DNA of 64,000 bases, from the NCBI RefSeq assembly GCF_001886265.1, contig NZ_JXLE01000004.1, positions 100,584 through 164,583 on the forward strand, written 5' to 3'. A program made the position numbers and the translations under genes. The notes below the pieces were generated by a model. The model saw nothing but the letters and a program-made list of their open reading frames with translations. It had not been told where the DNA came from and searched no databases. Positions 45,052-55,461 of this stretch are shown in pieces. Every line of letters begins with the position of its first letter. Positions within the stretch are counted from its first letter, which is position 1. Source of the stretch: Enterococcus thailandicus (GTDB taxonomy: Bacteria > Bacillota > Bacilli > Lactobacillales > Enterococcaceae).

Positions 45052-46419
45052 GTGAATAAAAAAAGTTCGATAAAAGAAAGTATCGCTGTGTTGGTGGTAC
45101 TATTAGCAATATTAGGCGTTTTGATTATTGGGTTTCATTTGACACCACATATTCCCATCTTAATCGTTTTTATGGGTTTGTTATTTTATGGTAAAATCAG
45201 AGGCTTTTCTTGGGATGACATCCATGCAGGAATCGTGCAAGGAATCACACCGGGAATCATTCCAATTTTGATTTTTTTGTTGATTGGTGTGTTAGTTGCC
45301 TCATGGATTTTAGCAGGGACAATCCCAACAATTATGGTTTATGGCTTCCAATTGATTTCTATCCGTTTCTTTTTACCTACGGCGTTTTTGGTTTGTACAA
45401 TTGTGGGGATTACAGTAGGAAGTTCGTTTACGACGATTTCAACTATCGGAATTGCTTTCTTGGGGATTGGTCATTTGTTAGGATTTTCTGACGCAATGAC
45501 AACAGGGGCTGTGGTCTCTGGGGCATTCCTTGGAAACAACTGTTCACCACTATCTGATACGACAAATTTAGCGGCAGGAATTGGTGGGGTAAATCTATTT
45601 GACCACATTGCAGCGATGCGCTATACGGATTTGCCAGCGTTTATTGTGTCCTTGATCTTGTATACATTGTTAGGTCAAAATAGCCATTCGGCAGATTTAT
45701 CAAATATTACTGGAATGATTGATAAGATGCAGGCGAGTTTTTGGATCTCTCCTTGGACGTTGATTCCACTAGTTATTTTATTTGGTGGTGCAATTAAAAA
45801 AATTCCAGCTATTCCAACTTTATTAGTTGGTTCTTCGGCAGCAGTTGTCTTGGCGTTTATCCATCAAAAAATAACGATTCAAAAAGTCGCAGATATCTTG
45901 ATGAATGGTTATCTTGCTCAAACCTCAGATGAAAAGTTGAATACATTGCTTTCTCGAGGAGGAATTATGAGTATGCTTGGTTCTGCCAGTTTGATTTTGT
46001 TAGCTTTGGCATTAGGTGGATTGCTAATCAAGTATGAAATCGTTGGGACGATCGTTCAAACGCTGCGCGAGAAAATGGATCGACCTTCACGTTTGATTGG
46101 CTTCACAGCGTTAAGCAGCATCGGGATTAATTTGATTGTCGGTGAACAATATCTATCGATTATTTTACCGGGAGAGACCTTTAAAGAGTCGTTTGAGCAA
46201 ACTGGTTTACGTAAGACCTATTTGACACGCACGTTAGCTGATGCGGGTGCTGCGGTCAATTCTTTAGTTCCATGGGGAGTTAGCGGTACGTTTATTATGG
46301 GCACGATGAAAGTTAGTGCGTTACAGTACCTACCGTTTGCTTATTTTCCGTTGTTTGCACCAATATTTACAATAGCAATTGGGTTTCTTTTGAATAAGAG
46401 AATTAAATTGAAAAAATAA
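45052..46419 (+). CDS. nhaC: Na+/H+ antiporter NhaC
   Basis: This 455-residue protein has about twelve hydrophobic segments with the NhaC family sequence GAFLGNNCSPLSDTTNLAAGIGG (positions about 158-180) and VGSSFTTISTIGIAFLGIG before it. It exchanges Na+ for H+ across the membrane and fits the pH homeostasis role of the tyramine cluster. The start is GTG at 45052 behind GGAGAAG. A terminator follows the gene. Confidence 0.94.
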   Translation: MNKKSSIKESIAVLVVLLAILGVLIIGFHLTPHIPILIVFMGLLFYGKIRGFSWDDIHAGIVQGITPGIIPILIFLLIGVLVASWILAGTIPTIMVYGFQLISIRFFLPTAFLVCTIVGITVGSSFTTISTIGIAFLGIGHLLGFSDAMTTGAVVSGAFLGNNCSPLSDTTNLAAGIGGVNLFDHIAAMRYTDLPAFIVSLILYTLLGQNSHSADLSNITGMIDKMQASFWISPWTLIPLVILFGGAIKKIPAIPTLLVGSSAAVVLAFIHQKITIQKVADILMNGYLAQTSDEKLNTLLSRGGIMSMLGSASLILLALALGGLLIKYEIVGTIVQTLREKMDRPSRLIGFTALSSIGINLIVGEQYLSIILPGETFKESFEQTGLRKTYLTRTLADAGAAVNSLVPWGVSGTFIMGTMKVSALQYLPFAYFPLFAPIFTIAIGFLLNKRIKLKK

Positions 46420-46420
46420 A

Positions 46421-46468
46421 AATAATCGGCATTTAGGACATGTATTGTCCTGGATGCCGATTATTTTT
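46421..46468 (+). terminator. Terminator after nhaC
   Basis: AATAATCGGCAT pairs with ATGCCGATTATT, with an inner AGGAC/GTCCT stem, and is followed by five Ts. Confidence 0.9.
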
Positions 46469-46508
46469 GTTGAACAGATAGCTAAATAAGAACTGAATCA
46501 TTTCTTTG

Positions 46509-46781
46509 TTATAGTGAAGTAAAGAAAGTGATAGCACCTAGAAAGATTCCTGGAACATTGGCAACGATGATAGGCCAGTCCTTTTCTTTTTTGAACGTAC
46601 CGTAAATGGTCCAAATAATACAGTTGACCATTGCTACTAGAGGTTGGATAGGATTTCCCTTTGAACCAGCTAGATTATCCATGATTTGTGGGATATAGGA
46701 AACGTACATCATCACAGAAAGAACCGATGCAACACGCCCGATGTGCCCAATAATTTTTTCTCTTTTTTCTTCGTTTTCCAT
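46509..46781 (-). CDS. SemiSWEET-family transporter
   Basis: This 90-residue protein has three hydrophobic helices in the MtN3/SWEET pattern, with the PQ-loop motif SYIPQIMDNLAGSKGNP in the first and WTIYGTFKKEKDWPIIVAN in the last turn. SemiSWEETs dimerise to make a sugar uniporter. The substrate is unknown; the position between nhaC and malR gives no clear link. AAGGAGTG precedes the ATG. It is a single gene. Confidence 0.88.
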   Translation of the reverse strand: MENEEKREKIIGHIGRVASVLSVMMYVSYIPQIMDNLAGSKGNPIQPLVAMVNCIIWTIYGTFKKEKDWPIIVANVPGIFLGAITFFTSL

Positions 46782-46885
46782 GTAAACACTCCTTGATTTT
46801 CACAATCGTTCTATCTAACAGTATAAAGTTTCTTGCGTTAATCGTCTAACTAAAAGAAATCAACTGTTATTGAACAGAAAAAAAG

Positions 46886-47008
46886 GGGGCTGAGGAAAAA
46901 GGAGTCCAAATAGAAAAAGCCTAAAATTTGTTTTTGAAAACGTTAATTTTAGGCGTTCTTTAAATTGAAAAAGGTGTTAAGAACGGCTGGTAGTTTTGTC
47001 GCAGTCTC
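46886..47008. repeat. Interspersed hairpin repeat, family 2, copy B
   Basis: Matches 37729-37857 in order along its length, with the shared block AAGCCTAAAAT..GTTTTTGAAAACGTT and the shared tail GAACG-CTGG-AGTTTTGTC. It lies between the SemiSWEET gene and the malR terminator. Confidence 0.8.
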
Positions 47009-47042
47009 AAAAAGCGTTAGGATGGACGTCCTAACGCTTTTT
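47009..47042 (-). terminator. Terminator of malR
   Basis: The perfect stem AAAAAGCGTTAGGA with TCCTAACGCTTTTT, with T runs on both strands, ends the leftward maltose operon. Confidence 0.9.
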
Positions 47043-47061
47043 ATTTTGTTCAATTATTTGG

Positions 47062-48075
47062 TTATTCAGCCAATGGAATGACTGTTTCTCGTTTAATTAA
47101 TTTATGAGGGATTACCATGCGAACGCCACTGCTTAATTCATCATGGATGATCTCTCTTAGCTTCTGCATAGCCATTCTACCTAATTCTGAAATATCGATA
47201 TCAATACTTGTTAGGTAAGGGTGCGTTAATGTTGAAAAAATCGAATTATTAAAGCTCACTACTGACAAATCATCAGGAATAGAGTAGCCATACATTTCTG
47301 CAAGCTGCATGGTACGCAGTGCAAAAATATCATCAATGACAACCAAGGCAGTCGCGTTTGTTTTCGCTAACGTATCATTAAAAGTCAGATAGTCTTCTGG
47401 CTTTTCCAAGACGACGCTAGGGAAAGTGGGGAATTGATTAAGCATCAGCGCTTTTTGGTAACCAAAATACCGCTCAAAGTATAAACTTTCATGCGTAGTA
47501 TTTGTGACAAATAAGATATTTTTATGCCCATTTTGGATTAAAAATTCGGTTGCTTGTTTTCCAAGTAGTTGATTGTCGTTATCGACATAAACAATATTAT
47601 TTTCATGTTGATAAGGTTGTCCAATCAAGGTAAACGGAATCTGGTTCTCGTATAAATACTCAATCACTGGATCAGCGCTATCTGAATAAACGAGAATGAA
47701 GCCATCAACTTGCTTTTGGAGGTGCATGCGTTTGACGTTCTCGAGCAAAAGCTCAAAATTTTTAGCTGTTGCAATCGCTGTTGTCATGTCATAAAGCCGA
47801 GCTTCGTCATTAATTGCTTCCATAATTTCAAGATAGAACGGATTGCCAAGTCTTTCTTTAGAATCCAGTGGGGGCAAAATAACACCAACGGCATTGGATG
47901 TCCGCTTTCCGAGATTTCTGGCAGTCATGTTTGGAACATAGCCAAGGTCATCCATCACTTTACGGACTTTTTTCTTGGTTGTTTCCGAGATGCTTGGGTG
48001 ATCGTTGATTACACGCGAAACGGTTGAAGTAGCAACGCCTGCTTTTTTTGCGACATCTTTTACAGTGATAGCCAT
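47062..48075 (-). CDS. malR: LacI-family regulator of maltose genes
   Basis: This 337-residue protein starts with the LacI HTH (ITVKDVAKKAGVATSTVSRVINDH) and hinge (NMTARNLGKRTS), followed by a periplasmic-binding-like sensor domain. It is last in the operon with malM, pgmB and malP. Operators AACGCAACCGATTGCGTT near malP and a related one near malT suit it, and a similar site lies before the GH13 gene at 8008. It should repress the maltose genes without inducer. Confidence 0.9.
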   Translation of the reverse strand: MAITVKDVAKKAGVATSTVSRVINDHPSISETTKKKVRKVMDDLGYVPNMTARNLGKRTSNAVGVILPPLDSKERLGNPFYLEIMEAINDEARLYDMTTAIATAKNFELLLENVKRMHLQKQVDGFILVYSDSADPVIEYLYENQIPFTLIGQPYQHENNIVYVDNDNQLLGKQATEFLIQNGHKNILFVTNTTHESLYFERYFGYQKALMLNQFPTFPSVVLEKPEDYLTFNDTLAKTNATALVVIDDIFALRTMQLAEMYGYSIPDDLSVVSFNNSIFSTLTHPYLTSIDIDISELGRMAMQKLREIIHDELSSGVRMVIPHKLIKRETVIPLAE

Positions 48076-48099
48076 TATTTTGCCACGCCTTTCTTGTAA

Positions 48100-49107
48100 C
48101 TATGAGGTAGTCATAAATTGATAAATTGTTTGGGTAACGCGTTCTTGACCAGGATGTAGTGTAATAGATCCCCATTCTGGAAAGTGAACGATGTCGGGTA
48201 CTTCCTGTGGTTCAATAGCTAATCCGTAGTTTGAATGCATTTTCTGACCATTCAATTTAAAATCAGCATGAAAACCAGTCGTAGAAAATAATACCACACT
48301 TTTGTTAGAAGTTGCTACAGCCATCTGTCTACCTGATTGCTTTTCTTCTATAAGAAGTGAAGGTTTAGTTACTTTAGGATAACGTAATAAAAAAACATCA
48401 TCCAAACCAACTGGGTAAGCATCGAGAATTTGTTTTAGCGAATTTGTTTTCTTGAAGTTTATACATAAGTCGCTTTCTTCGAGTAAATTTCCTGTGGGTA
48501 ATTTGTCAGAATCTAACTCCAACATTCCTAAGGTGTTTAGCGTCAAAGAATGCGTTAAAATATCTCTTTGTCCATTACCTGAAAGATTGAAATAAGCATG
48601 GTTGGTTGGATTAGTAATGGTGGTCACGTTACTGGTTGTTTTCGTGGTCATTTCAAGCTGATTATTTTGTAAACGATACGTTACGGTAGCTTTTATTGGG
48701 CCTGGATAACCAGAAAAAGTATCTTTTAAATAAAAGACCACGCCGATTGCATCAGGTTCTTCAAAAATTTCGATGTCCCAATATTGAAAAGACCAGCCAT
48801 TTGTTCCGCCGTGAATGTGATGTGTGCTATTGTTTTTTTCAAGTTGGTGATTTTTCCATTTGCCGTCGCGGATTCTCCCCGCGACAGGGCCGACAGTTGC
48901 ACCAAAAAAACTTTTATCAGCTAAAACATCTTCGTAATTATCATAACTTAACAAGATGTTTTCAACGTTTCCTTCTTTGTCAGGTGCAAATATTTGATGA
49001 AGACGAGCGCCATAATTGAGAAGAACGACTGTTAAAAAGTCGTTCTTCAAAGTGATTTTTTTTAAATTGTGAGTAATTGGTGTAACGCGGATGTTCGGTT
49101 TATTCAT
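48100..49107 (-). CDS. malM: Aldose 1-epimerase (maltose/glucose mutarotase)
   Basis: This 335-residue GalM-like protein has [18 protein letters not shown] (catalytic His region, about residue 96), [12 protein letters not shown] (second catalytic His) and a C-terminal AIEPQEVPD, whose Glu is the catalytic base. It converts the anomers of glucose or maltose; next to maltose phosphorylase, which makes beta-glucose 1-phosphate and free glucose, it speeds anomer exchange. It overlaps pgmB by 8 bases. Confidence 0.9.
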   Translation of the reverse strand: MNKPNIRVTPITHNLKKITLKNDFLTVVLLNYGARLHQIFAPDKEGNVENILLSYDNYEDVLADKSFFGATVGPVAGRIRDGKWKNHQLEKNNSTHHIHGGTNGWSFQYWDIEIFEEPDAIGVVFYLKDTFSGYPGPIKATVTYRLQNNQLEMTTKTTSNVTTITNPTNHAYFNLSGNGQRDILTHSLTLNTLGMLELDSDKLPTGNLLEESDLCINFKKTNSLKQILDAYPVGLDDVFLLRYPKVTKPSLLIEEKQSGRQMAVATSNKSVVLFSTTGFHADFKLNGQKMHSNYGLAIEPQEVPDIVHFPEWGSITLHPGQERVTQTIYQFMTTS

Positions 49108-49771
49108 GTTCTCGCCACACTTCTTTAAGGTAAGCTAGTGTTAATTCGGTTGTGTCAGAAACGATTGGAATATTTTCACCCAGGTCTTTCTTTTGACCAA
49201 CGCCCACGGGTTGAGCGCCACTCGCCGCAATTGCTTGGATTCCAGCTCGCGCATCTTCAATACCAAGACATTCTTTTGTTGTTAAGCCTACTTCTTTAGC
49301 AGCCAGCAAAAAAATATCTGGTGCTGGCTTACCATGAGCAATTTTCTCAGGATCTGCGATTGCGTCGAAATAAGAAGTTAAGTTCATTTTTTGAAGTAAG
49401 AAAGGCCCGTTTTTACTTGCTGAAGCAAGAGCGATTTTAATCTTCGCTGTTTTCAAGTCTGTTAGTAGTTCTAAAATTCCCGGATAAACGTCTTTGGGCG
49501 TAATTGCTTGAATCATTTCCAAGTAATAATCGTTTTTTCTTTGAGCCAGCTCAGCAAATTCTTCAGCTGTAAAATCGTTCTCTTTATTTCCATAACGTAG
49601 CATTAAAGATAAAGAGTCTTCACGGCTAACACCTTTTAACTGCTCGTTGAATGAGCGATCAATTGAAATACCGATTTCTTCACCAAGTTTTTTCCAAGCG
49701 TGGTAGTGATACTCAGCTGTATCAGTAATAACACCGTCTAGGTCAAATAAAACGCCCTTAAACATTTTCAT
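49100..49771 (-). CDS. pgmB: Beta-phosphoglucomutase
   Basis: This 223-residue HAD enzyme has the nucleophile motif [14 protein letters not shown] (Asp residues 10 and 12 region), the cap region [18 protein letters not shown] (motif II Ser) and [12 protein letters not shown] (motif IV Asp). It turns beta-glucose 1-phosphate, made by maltose phosphorylase, into glucose 6-phosphate. It overlaps both neighbours, malM and malP, so it is translated from the same message. In E. faecalis this gene has been called malB. Confidence 0.95.
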   Translation of the reverse strand: MKMFKGVLFDLDGVITDTAEYHYHAWKKLGEEIGISIDRSFNEQLKGVSREDSLSLMLRYGNKENDFTAEEFAELAQRKNDYYLEMIQAITPKDVYPGILELLTDLKTAKIKIALASASKNGPFLLQKMNLTSYFDAIADPEKIAHGKPAPDIFLLAAKEVGLTTKECLGIEDARAGIQAIAASGAQPVGVGQKKDLGENIPIVSDTTELTLAYLKEVWREHE

Positions 49772-52052
49772 CTTCCTTTCTAAGTGATAGAGATAGTGTA
49801 TTTGCTAATTCATAGGTTTTGTTATAGACAACGAAAGTTAACGGTTCACCTTCTAGTAAAGTGAAAGTGACTTGATTGTTATCAACAACAACAGAGATCA
49901 AACGATTCCGATAATTGATATGGAAAGAATAGGCTTCCCAAGTTTTAGGCAAAAATGGTGCAAAACTTAATGTTTCGTGGTCTGTTTTCATTTGCGCAAA
50001 ACCTTGAACGATCGCTAACCAACTGCCGGTCATTGAAGTAATGTGAAGCCCGTCTTCGGTATCATTATTATAATTATCCAGATCTAAACGTGCAGTACGT
50101 TGGTACATTTCAACTGCTTTATCTTCCATCCCCAATTCTGCAGCCAAAATGGCATGGATGCTTGGAGAAAGAGATGACTCATGAACGGTCATTGGCTCAT
50201 AAAAATCAAAATTACGACGTTTCTCTTCAGTTGTGAATTGATCATTGAAGAAATAGATTCCTTGTAAAACATCTGCCTGCTTGATGAAGCAAGAACGTAA
50301 AATTTTATCCCAAGACCAATGTTGATTCAAAGGTAAGTCATTTGGAGAAAGGGCTGTTACTGGTTGTAGATCCTTGTCTAAGAAAGTATCGTGTTGTACA
50401 AAAATTCCTAACTCTTGATCTGTCGGGAAGTACATGTTTGTGGCAATTTCTGTCCATTTCGCTAACTCTTCGTCAGAAATCGTTGCAGTCGCTTCTTTTT
50501 TGAACTCAGAATACTTTTCAGCTGTGTAACGTAAGACCCAAGCAGCAATCGTGTTCGTGTACCAGTTGTTATTGATGTTGTTTTCATATTCGTTTGGTCC
50601 AGTAACTCCATGAATCATGTATTTATTTTGTCGTTTTGAGAAGTGAACGCGATCTGCCCAAAAACGTGCGATTTCAGCTAAGACTTCTAAGCCCTCTTTT
50701 TTCAAGTATTCTTGATCGCCAGTATAATTTGTATAGTTATAAATAGCATAAGCAATCGCGCCATTTCGATGGATTTCTTCGAAAGTGATTTCCCACTCAT
50801 TGTGGCATTCGACACCTGTGAAGGTAACCATTGGATAAAGTGCGCCTTTTAATCCTTGCTGTTGCGCGTTGTGAATAGCTTGTGGCAATTGGTTGTGACG
50901 ATATTTCAAAAGGTTTTTTGTTACTTCTGGTTTAGCTAAAGCTAAATAAAGTGGTACAGCGTAAGCTTCAGTGTCCCAATAAGTTGCACCACCATATTTT
51001 TCGCCAGTAAATCCTTTTGGTCCGATGTTCAATCGTTGATCTTCTCCATAATAAGTTGAAAATAGTTGGAAAAGATTGAAACGGATTCCTTGCTGTGCTT
51101 CATCATCACCTTTGATGACAACGTCAGCCAGTTCCCAACGTTTTGCCCATGCTGCTGTTTGATCTGATTTTTCTTGTGCATAGGTTTGATCAAGCTGAGT
51201 AAGCATCTCGATTGCTCGTTGAACTTGTTTTTCTTTTTCGACATCACGGCTGGTTAAAACAATGACTTCTTTATCAATAGTGAACGATTCGCCAGCTTGT
51301 AATGTTTTGGTGAATGTTGCTGATAAAGTCAATTCAGTTTCTTCATATGTTGGTAAAGCTAGCTCACCATCAATTAAATGACGCATGGCAGAAGTTACAG
51401 TGAAAGTTTCAATTCCAAAGTTATTAGGGATTGTTTCGGTAGTTAAATAGCCAATCGCTTCTTTTGAACCGACTGCTATTGGCAACCAAAAATGTTCTTC
51501 ATAATTACTGTCTTCATTTTGAACATCTCCGTCTAATTTTGAACGAAGCTTGATTGTACCTGTGCCTTCAAGCATTTCAACAGTCAAGTGAATAAACGCA
51601 GCTTCTTTTTTAGATATACTTAGAAAACGTTCGAAAGAAAAGCGTACTTTATTTGTGTCAGTAGTGATCGTGAATTGACGTGATAGTAGCCCGTTCTTCA
51701 TATCTAATTCTAGATAAAAATCTTCTGGCTGGTGTGTCGCTAAGTCGATTGGTTGGTCATCAATCAGTAGATCCATTGCGATAAAATTCACGGCGTTGAT
51801 TACTTTACCGAAATATTCTGGGTAGCCGTTTTTCCACCAACCAACTCGCGTTTTGTCCGGATACCAAACCCCTGCAAGATATGTTCCTTGGTGATGGTCG
51901 CCAGAATAGCTTTCTTCAAAGTTGCCACGCATACCCATGTAACCATTTCCGATACTAGTAAGGGACTCTTGTAGACGTAGTTCATTTTTGTTTAGTTGAT
52001 TCGTTTTGATTTTCCATGGGTCGATTTGAAAAAGACGTTTGATTTGTTTCAT
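49758..52052 (-). CDS. malP: Maltose phosphorylase (GH65)
   Basis: A 764-residue enzyme with an N-terminal beta-sandwich and an (alpha/alpha)6 barrel. The catalytic acid is the Glu in [18 protein letters not shown], and [15 protein letters not shown] and [16 protein letters not shown] are typical of maltose phosphorylases. It splits maltose with phosphate into glucose and beta-glucose 1-phosphate. Trehalose or kojibiose phosphorylase are alternatives, but malT/mapP opposite and malR favour maltose. The start at 52052 lies after AGGAGG (7 bases); a longer frame is not needed. It is first in the leftward operon. Confidence 0.92.
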   Translation of the reverse strand: MKQIKRLFQIDPWKIKTNQLNKNELRLQESLTSIGNGYMGMRGNFEESYSGDHHQGTYLAGVWYPDKTRVGWWKNGYPEYFGKVINAVNFIAMDLLIDDQPIDLATHQPEDFYLELDMKNGLLSRQFTITTDTNKVRFSFERFLSISKKEAAFIHLTVEMLEGTGTIKLRSKLDGDVQNEDSNYEEHFWLPIAVGSKEAIGYLTTETIPNNFGIETFTVTSAMRHLIDGELALPTYEETELTLSATFTKTLQAGESFTIDKEVIVLTSRDVEKEKQVQRAIEMLTQLDQTYAQEKSDQTAAWAKRWELADVVIKGDDEAQQGIRFNLFQLFSTYYGEDQRLNIGPKGFTGEKYGGATYWDTEAYAVPLYLALAKPEVTKNLLKYRHNQLPQAIHNAQQQGLKGALYPMVTFTGVECHNEWEITFEEIHRNGAIAYAIYNYTNYTGDQEYLKKEGLEVLAEIARFWADRVHFSKRQNKYMIHGVTGPNEYENNINNNWYTNTIAAWVLRYTAEKYSEFKKEATATISDEELAKWTEIATNMYFPTDQELGIFVQHDTFLDKDLQPVTALSPNDLPLNQHWSWDKILRSCFIKQADVLQGIYFFNDQFTTEEKRRNFDFYEPMTVHESSLSPSIHAILAAELGMEDKAVEMYQRTARLDLDNYNNDTEDGLHITSMTGSWLAIVQGFAQMKTDHETLSFAPFLPKTWEAYSFHINYRNRLISVVVDNNQVTFTLLEGEPLTFVVYNKTYELANTLSLSLRKEDENV

Positions 52053-52093
52053 GATTTGCCTCCTAGATAATTCATATTGATACGTCCATAATA

Positions 52094-52111
52094 AACGCAA
52101 CCGATTGCGTT
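52094..52111. promoter_or_regulatory. MalR operator for malP
   Basis: AACGCAACCGATTGCGTT is an 18-bp palindrome of LacI type, 42 bases upstream of the malP start, in the divergent promoter region. Confidence 0.75.
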
Positions 52112-52275
52112 AGTCAATAAAAATAATTCAAGAAATCTTTTTATTTTAAACGGAGTAAGAGAAAAGCACGGAATACTGAGCGTTTACGGTTATTTTGAAA
52201 AAATAATGTGATTAACAGGGAAAGAGACTAATAGAAGTAGGAAAAATTTTTTTGGCACTGATTAAAAATAAAGCA

Positions 52276-52329
52276 TTTACAAAAAATAAAACCCAAGCTA
52301 TAATGGCAATGTAGCGAAACCGATTGCGT
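52276..52329 (+). promoter_or_regulatory. Promoter and MalR operator of malT
   Basis: TTTACA (52276) and TATAAT (52299) with a 17-base spacer, then the operator-like GCGAAACCGATTGCGT (52314-52329), which sits just after the start site and shares ACCGATTGCGT with the malP operator. Confidence 0.8.
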
Positions 52330-52343
52330 AAAGGAGAGAGAAC

Positions 52344-54512
52344 ATGAAGAAATTATTTAGTTTTGAGTTTTGGCAAAAATTCGGAAAAGCATTGATGGTT
52401 GTTGTTGCAGTGATGCCAGCTGCAGGGTTAATGATTAGTATTGGGAAGTCACTACCACTAATCAATCCAGATTTTGCACCACTAGTTACAACTGGTGGTG
52501 TAGTTGAGAGTATTGGTTGGGCAATTATTGGAAATCTACATCTTTTATTTGCATTAGCTATTGGAGGTAGTTGGGCAAAAGATCGTGCAGGCGGTGCATT
52601 TGCTGCAGGGATTTCATTTGTATTAATCAATCGAATCACTGGAGCAATTTTTGGTGTTACTACTGATATGTTGGCGAATGAAGAGGCATTTACTCATACC
52701 TTATTTGGTACAAAAATCATGGTTAAAGGTTTCTTCACTAGTGTTTTAGAATCACCTGCTTTAAATATGGGGGTTTTTGTTGGGATTATCGCCGGATTTG
52801 TTGGTGCGATGGCTTACAATAAATATTACAATTATCGAAAATTACCTGATGCATTATCATTTTTCAATGGGAAACGTTTTGTCCCATTTGTTGTAATCTT
52901 ATGGTCTACAATTGTTGCTTTGATTCTTGCTATTGTGTGGCCAAATATCCAAGCAGGGATTAATAACTTTGGTCTATGGATTGCTCAATCACAAGATAGT
53001 GCGCCAATTTTAGCACCATTCTTATACGGAACACTTGAAAGATTACTTTTACCTTTTGGTTTGCATCATATGTTAACGATTCCAATCAATTACACACAAT
53101 TGGGCGGAACGTATGAAATTTTATCTGGTGCACAAGCTGGAACTCAAGTATTTGGTCAAGATCCATTATGGCTTGCTTGGGCAACGGACTTAGTCAACCT
53201 TAAAGGTGCTGGTGACACATCACAATATGCTTTTGTATTAGAAAATTGGACACCTGCACGTTTTAAAGTCGGACAAATGATTGGTTCGTCTGGTATTTTA
53301 ATGGGCTTGGCTTTGGCAATGTATCGTAATGTGGATGCTGACAAACGCTCAAAATATAAATCAATGTATTTCTCAGCAGCATTGGCAGTTTTCTTGACAG
53401 GTGTGACAGAGCCACTTGAGTTCATGTTTATGTTTGCAGCAATGCCTTTATATATTGTGTATTCTTTTATCCAAGGGGCAGCTTTTGCAATGGCAGATAT
53501 CTTGCCATTACGAGTACATTCTTTTGGGAATATTGAGTTATTGACACGGACACCATTAGCGATCAAGGCAGGATTAGGTGGCGATCTACTTAACTTTGTT
53601 CTGTGTGTCGTAGTGTTTGGTGTAGGAACTTATTTCTTAGCAAACTTTTTAATCAAAAAATTCAATTTTGCGACACCTGGACGTAATGGAAATTATGACA
53701 ATGACGGCGGGGAAGCAACGGAAACGGCAACTACAAGTGAAGGTGTAGCAAGCGAACAAGTTATTCAAATCATTCATTTGTTAGGTGGTAAAGAAAATAT
53801 TAGTGAAGTAGACGCATGTATGACTCGTTTACGTGTGAGTGTCAATGATCGCGAAAAGGTCGGAGCAGAAGATGCTTGGAAACGTGCTGGAGCAATGGGA
53901 TTGATTGTAAAAGACAATGGAGTGCAAGCCGTTTATGGACCAAAAGCAGATGTTTTGAAATCTGATATTGAAGATTTGTTAAAATCTGGTGCAACTATTC
54001 CTTTACCAAAAAATAATCTAGTAAGTTCAACAGAAGAACAAACGACTTTTTTAGGCAAAGAGCAAGCGATTCATGCGGTAGCAACAGGAGAACTGATTGC
54101 GCTAGAAGATGTTGATGATCCTGTATTTTCTCAAAAAATGATGGGTGAAGGATTAGCTATTATTCCAGCACAAGAAACTGTTGTAGCACCAGTTGATGCG
54201 AAAGTCATTAGTATATTCCCAAGCAAACACGCAATGGGCTTGCAGACAACAGACGGCATTGAAATCTTAATTCATATGGGGATTGATACAGTTGAATTAA
54301 CGGAAACAGCTTTTGAAGTTTTTGTTAAAGAAGGACAAACAGTTACTGCAGGAACAAAACTTGCATCGATGGATCTAGCTGTTGTCGAAAAAGCGGGTAA
54401 AGAAAAAACAATTATGGTAGTTTTTACTAACAGTGATAAAATTGAAACGTTAGAAATCCCACGTTTTGGAAATGTTCAAGCGAATGAAGTGGTTGGAACT
54501 ATCCATATTTAA
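52344..54512 (+). CDS. malT: Maltose PTS permease EIICBA
   Basis: A 722-residue protein. EIIC (about 1-455) begins FEFWQKFGKALMVVVAVMPAAG; EIIB has Cys492 in VDACMTRLRVSV; EIIA has His644 in LIHMGIDTVEL. It imports maltose as maltose 6'-phosphate. The GlcTypeEIIC family also contains glucose permeases, but the divergent malP operon, MalR sites and the downstream phosphatase point to MalT as characterised in E. faecalis. AGGAGAGAG precedes the ATG. Confidence 0.92.
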   Translation: MKKLFSFEFWQKFGKALMVVVAVMPAAGLMISIGKSLPLINPDFAPLVTTGGVVESIGWAIIGNLHLLFALAIGGSWAKDRAGGAFAAGISFVLINRITGAIFGVTTDMLANEEAFTHTLFGTKIMVKGFFTSVLESPALNMGVFVGIIAGFVGAMAYNKYYNYRKLPDALSFFNGKRFVPFVVILWSTIVALILAIVWPNIQAGINNFGLWIAQSQDSAPILAPFLYGTLERLLLPFGLHHMLTIPINYTQLGGTYEILSGAQAGTQVFGQDPLWLAWATDLVNLKGAGDTSQYAFVLENWTPARFKVGQMIGSSGILMGLALAMYRNVDADKRSKYKSMYFSAALAVFLTGVTEPLEFMFMFAAMPLYIVYSFIQGAAFAMADILPLRVHSFGNIELLTRTPLAIKAGLGGDLLNFVLCVVVFGVGTYFLANFLIKKFNFATPGRNGNYDNDGGEATETATTSEGVASEQVIQIIHLLGGKENISEVDACMTRLRVSVNDREKVGAEDAWKRAGAMGLIVKDNGVQAVYGPKADVLKSDIEDLLKSGATIPLPKNNLVSSTEEQTTFLGKEQAIHAVATGELIALEDVDDPVFSQKMMGEGLAIIPAQETVVAPVDAKVISIFPSKHAMGLQTTDGIEILIHMGIDTVELTETAFEVFVKEGQTVTAGTKLASMDLAVVEKAGKEKTIMVVFTNSDKIETLEIPRFGNVQANEVVGTIHI

Positions 54513-54548
54513 AGGGAAAATCTGTGAAATAAAAAAGGAGTCAGACAA

Positions 54549-55379
54549 ATGAATTTGCTCACACTAAATACACATAGCTGGCTAGAAAAAGAGGCTGAAC
54601 AAAAGTTACAACAATTAGTTGAGAAAATTATCGAAGCTGATTATGAGGTGATTGCATTACAAGAAGTGAATCAATTAGTGGATTCAGTTATTGTTTCTCA
54701 AAGTGAGCTTATTGGTTTTTGCCCAGTAAGTGGGCAAAAAAGTATTCATGAAGATAACTTTGCTTATTGTTTAGTCAAAAAGTTGGCAATGAAAGGGCGG
54801 ACCTATTATTGGAGCTGGGACATGAGTCATATTGGCTATGATATTTATGAAGAAGGAAATGCTCTGCTTTCAAAAAATCCTTTGACAAGTGAAGCAATTG
54901 TTGTGTCTGAAACAAGTAATTATCAAGATTATCGAACGAGAAAACTACTGATTGGCAATACGTTATTCCAAGGAAAAGAAATTTGTGTCGTAAGTACTCA
55001 CTTTTCTTGGTGGCAGGATGAAAATTCTGGCTTTGCTTTCGAATGGCATCAGTTAGAAAAACGATTATTAACAGAAACTAACCCCCTTTTCTTACTTGGT
55101 GATTTTAATAATCCAGCGCAAGAAGCAGGCTACTCACTCGTTGAAAAAAGTCCACTTGCTCTAAGAGATAGCTATTCTATAGCAAAAGTAAAGAGCGGTG
55201 AAGCAACGGTAGAGCAAGCCATTGATGGTTGGAAAGAAAATACTCGGAAACTAAGAATTGATTATATTTTTGTTCCGGCAACTAGTATTGTTGACGCACA
55301 CCAAGTCGTATTTGATGGTAAAAATGCGCCAGTTGTTAGTGATCATTTTGGTGTTGAAATAGAAATTACTAAATTTTAA
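54549..55379 (+). CDS. mapP: Maltose 6'-phosphate phosphatase
   Basis: This 276-residue member of the endonuclease/exonuclease/phosphatase fold has NLLTLNTHSW (Asn), IALQEVNQ (Glu, metal), VSTHFSWW, LLGDFNNPA (catalytic Asp/Asn), LRIDYIF and VSDHFGVEIEI (Asp/His). In E. faecalis the protein encoded next to malT, MapP, removes the phosphate from maltose 6'-phosphate so that maltose phosphorylase can act; the same gene order and fold support that role. The ATG is preceded by AAAGGAG and is 36 bases after malT. The terminator follows. Confidence 0.9.
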   Translation: MNLLTLNTHSWLEKEAEQKLQQLVEKIIEADYEVIALQEVNQLVDSVIVSQSELIGFCPVSGQKSIHEDNFAYCLVKKLAMKGRTYYWSWDMSHIGYDIYEEGNALLSKNPLTSEAIVVSETSNYQDYRTRKLLIGNTLFQGKEICVVSTHFSWWQDENSGFAFEWHQLEKRLLTETNPLFLLGDFNNPAQEAGYSLVEKSPLALRDSYSIAKVKSGEATVEQAIDGWKENTRKLRIDYIFVPATSIVDAHQVVFDGKNAPVVSDHFGVEIEITKF

Positions 55380-55424
55380 GCAGCACACGCGTTGATGAAA
55401 TGAAACAAGAAACAATAACAAATA

Positions 55425-55461
55425 AACTACTGACTAGAAACCTTTGGTCGGTAGTTTTTTT
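55425..55461 (+). terminator. Terminator of malT-mapP
   Basis: AACTACTGAC pairs with GTCGGTAGTT and is followed by a T run. Confidence 0.85.
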
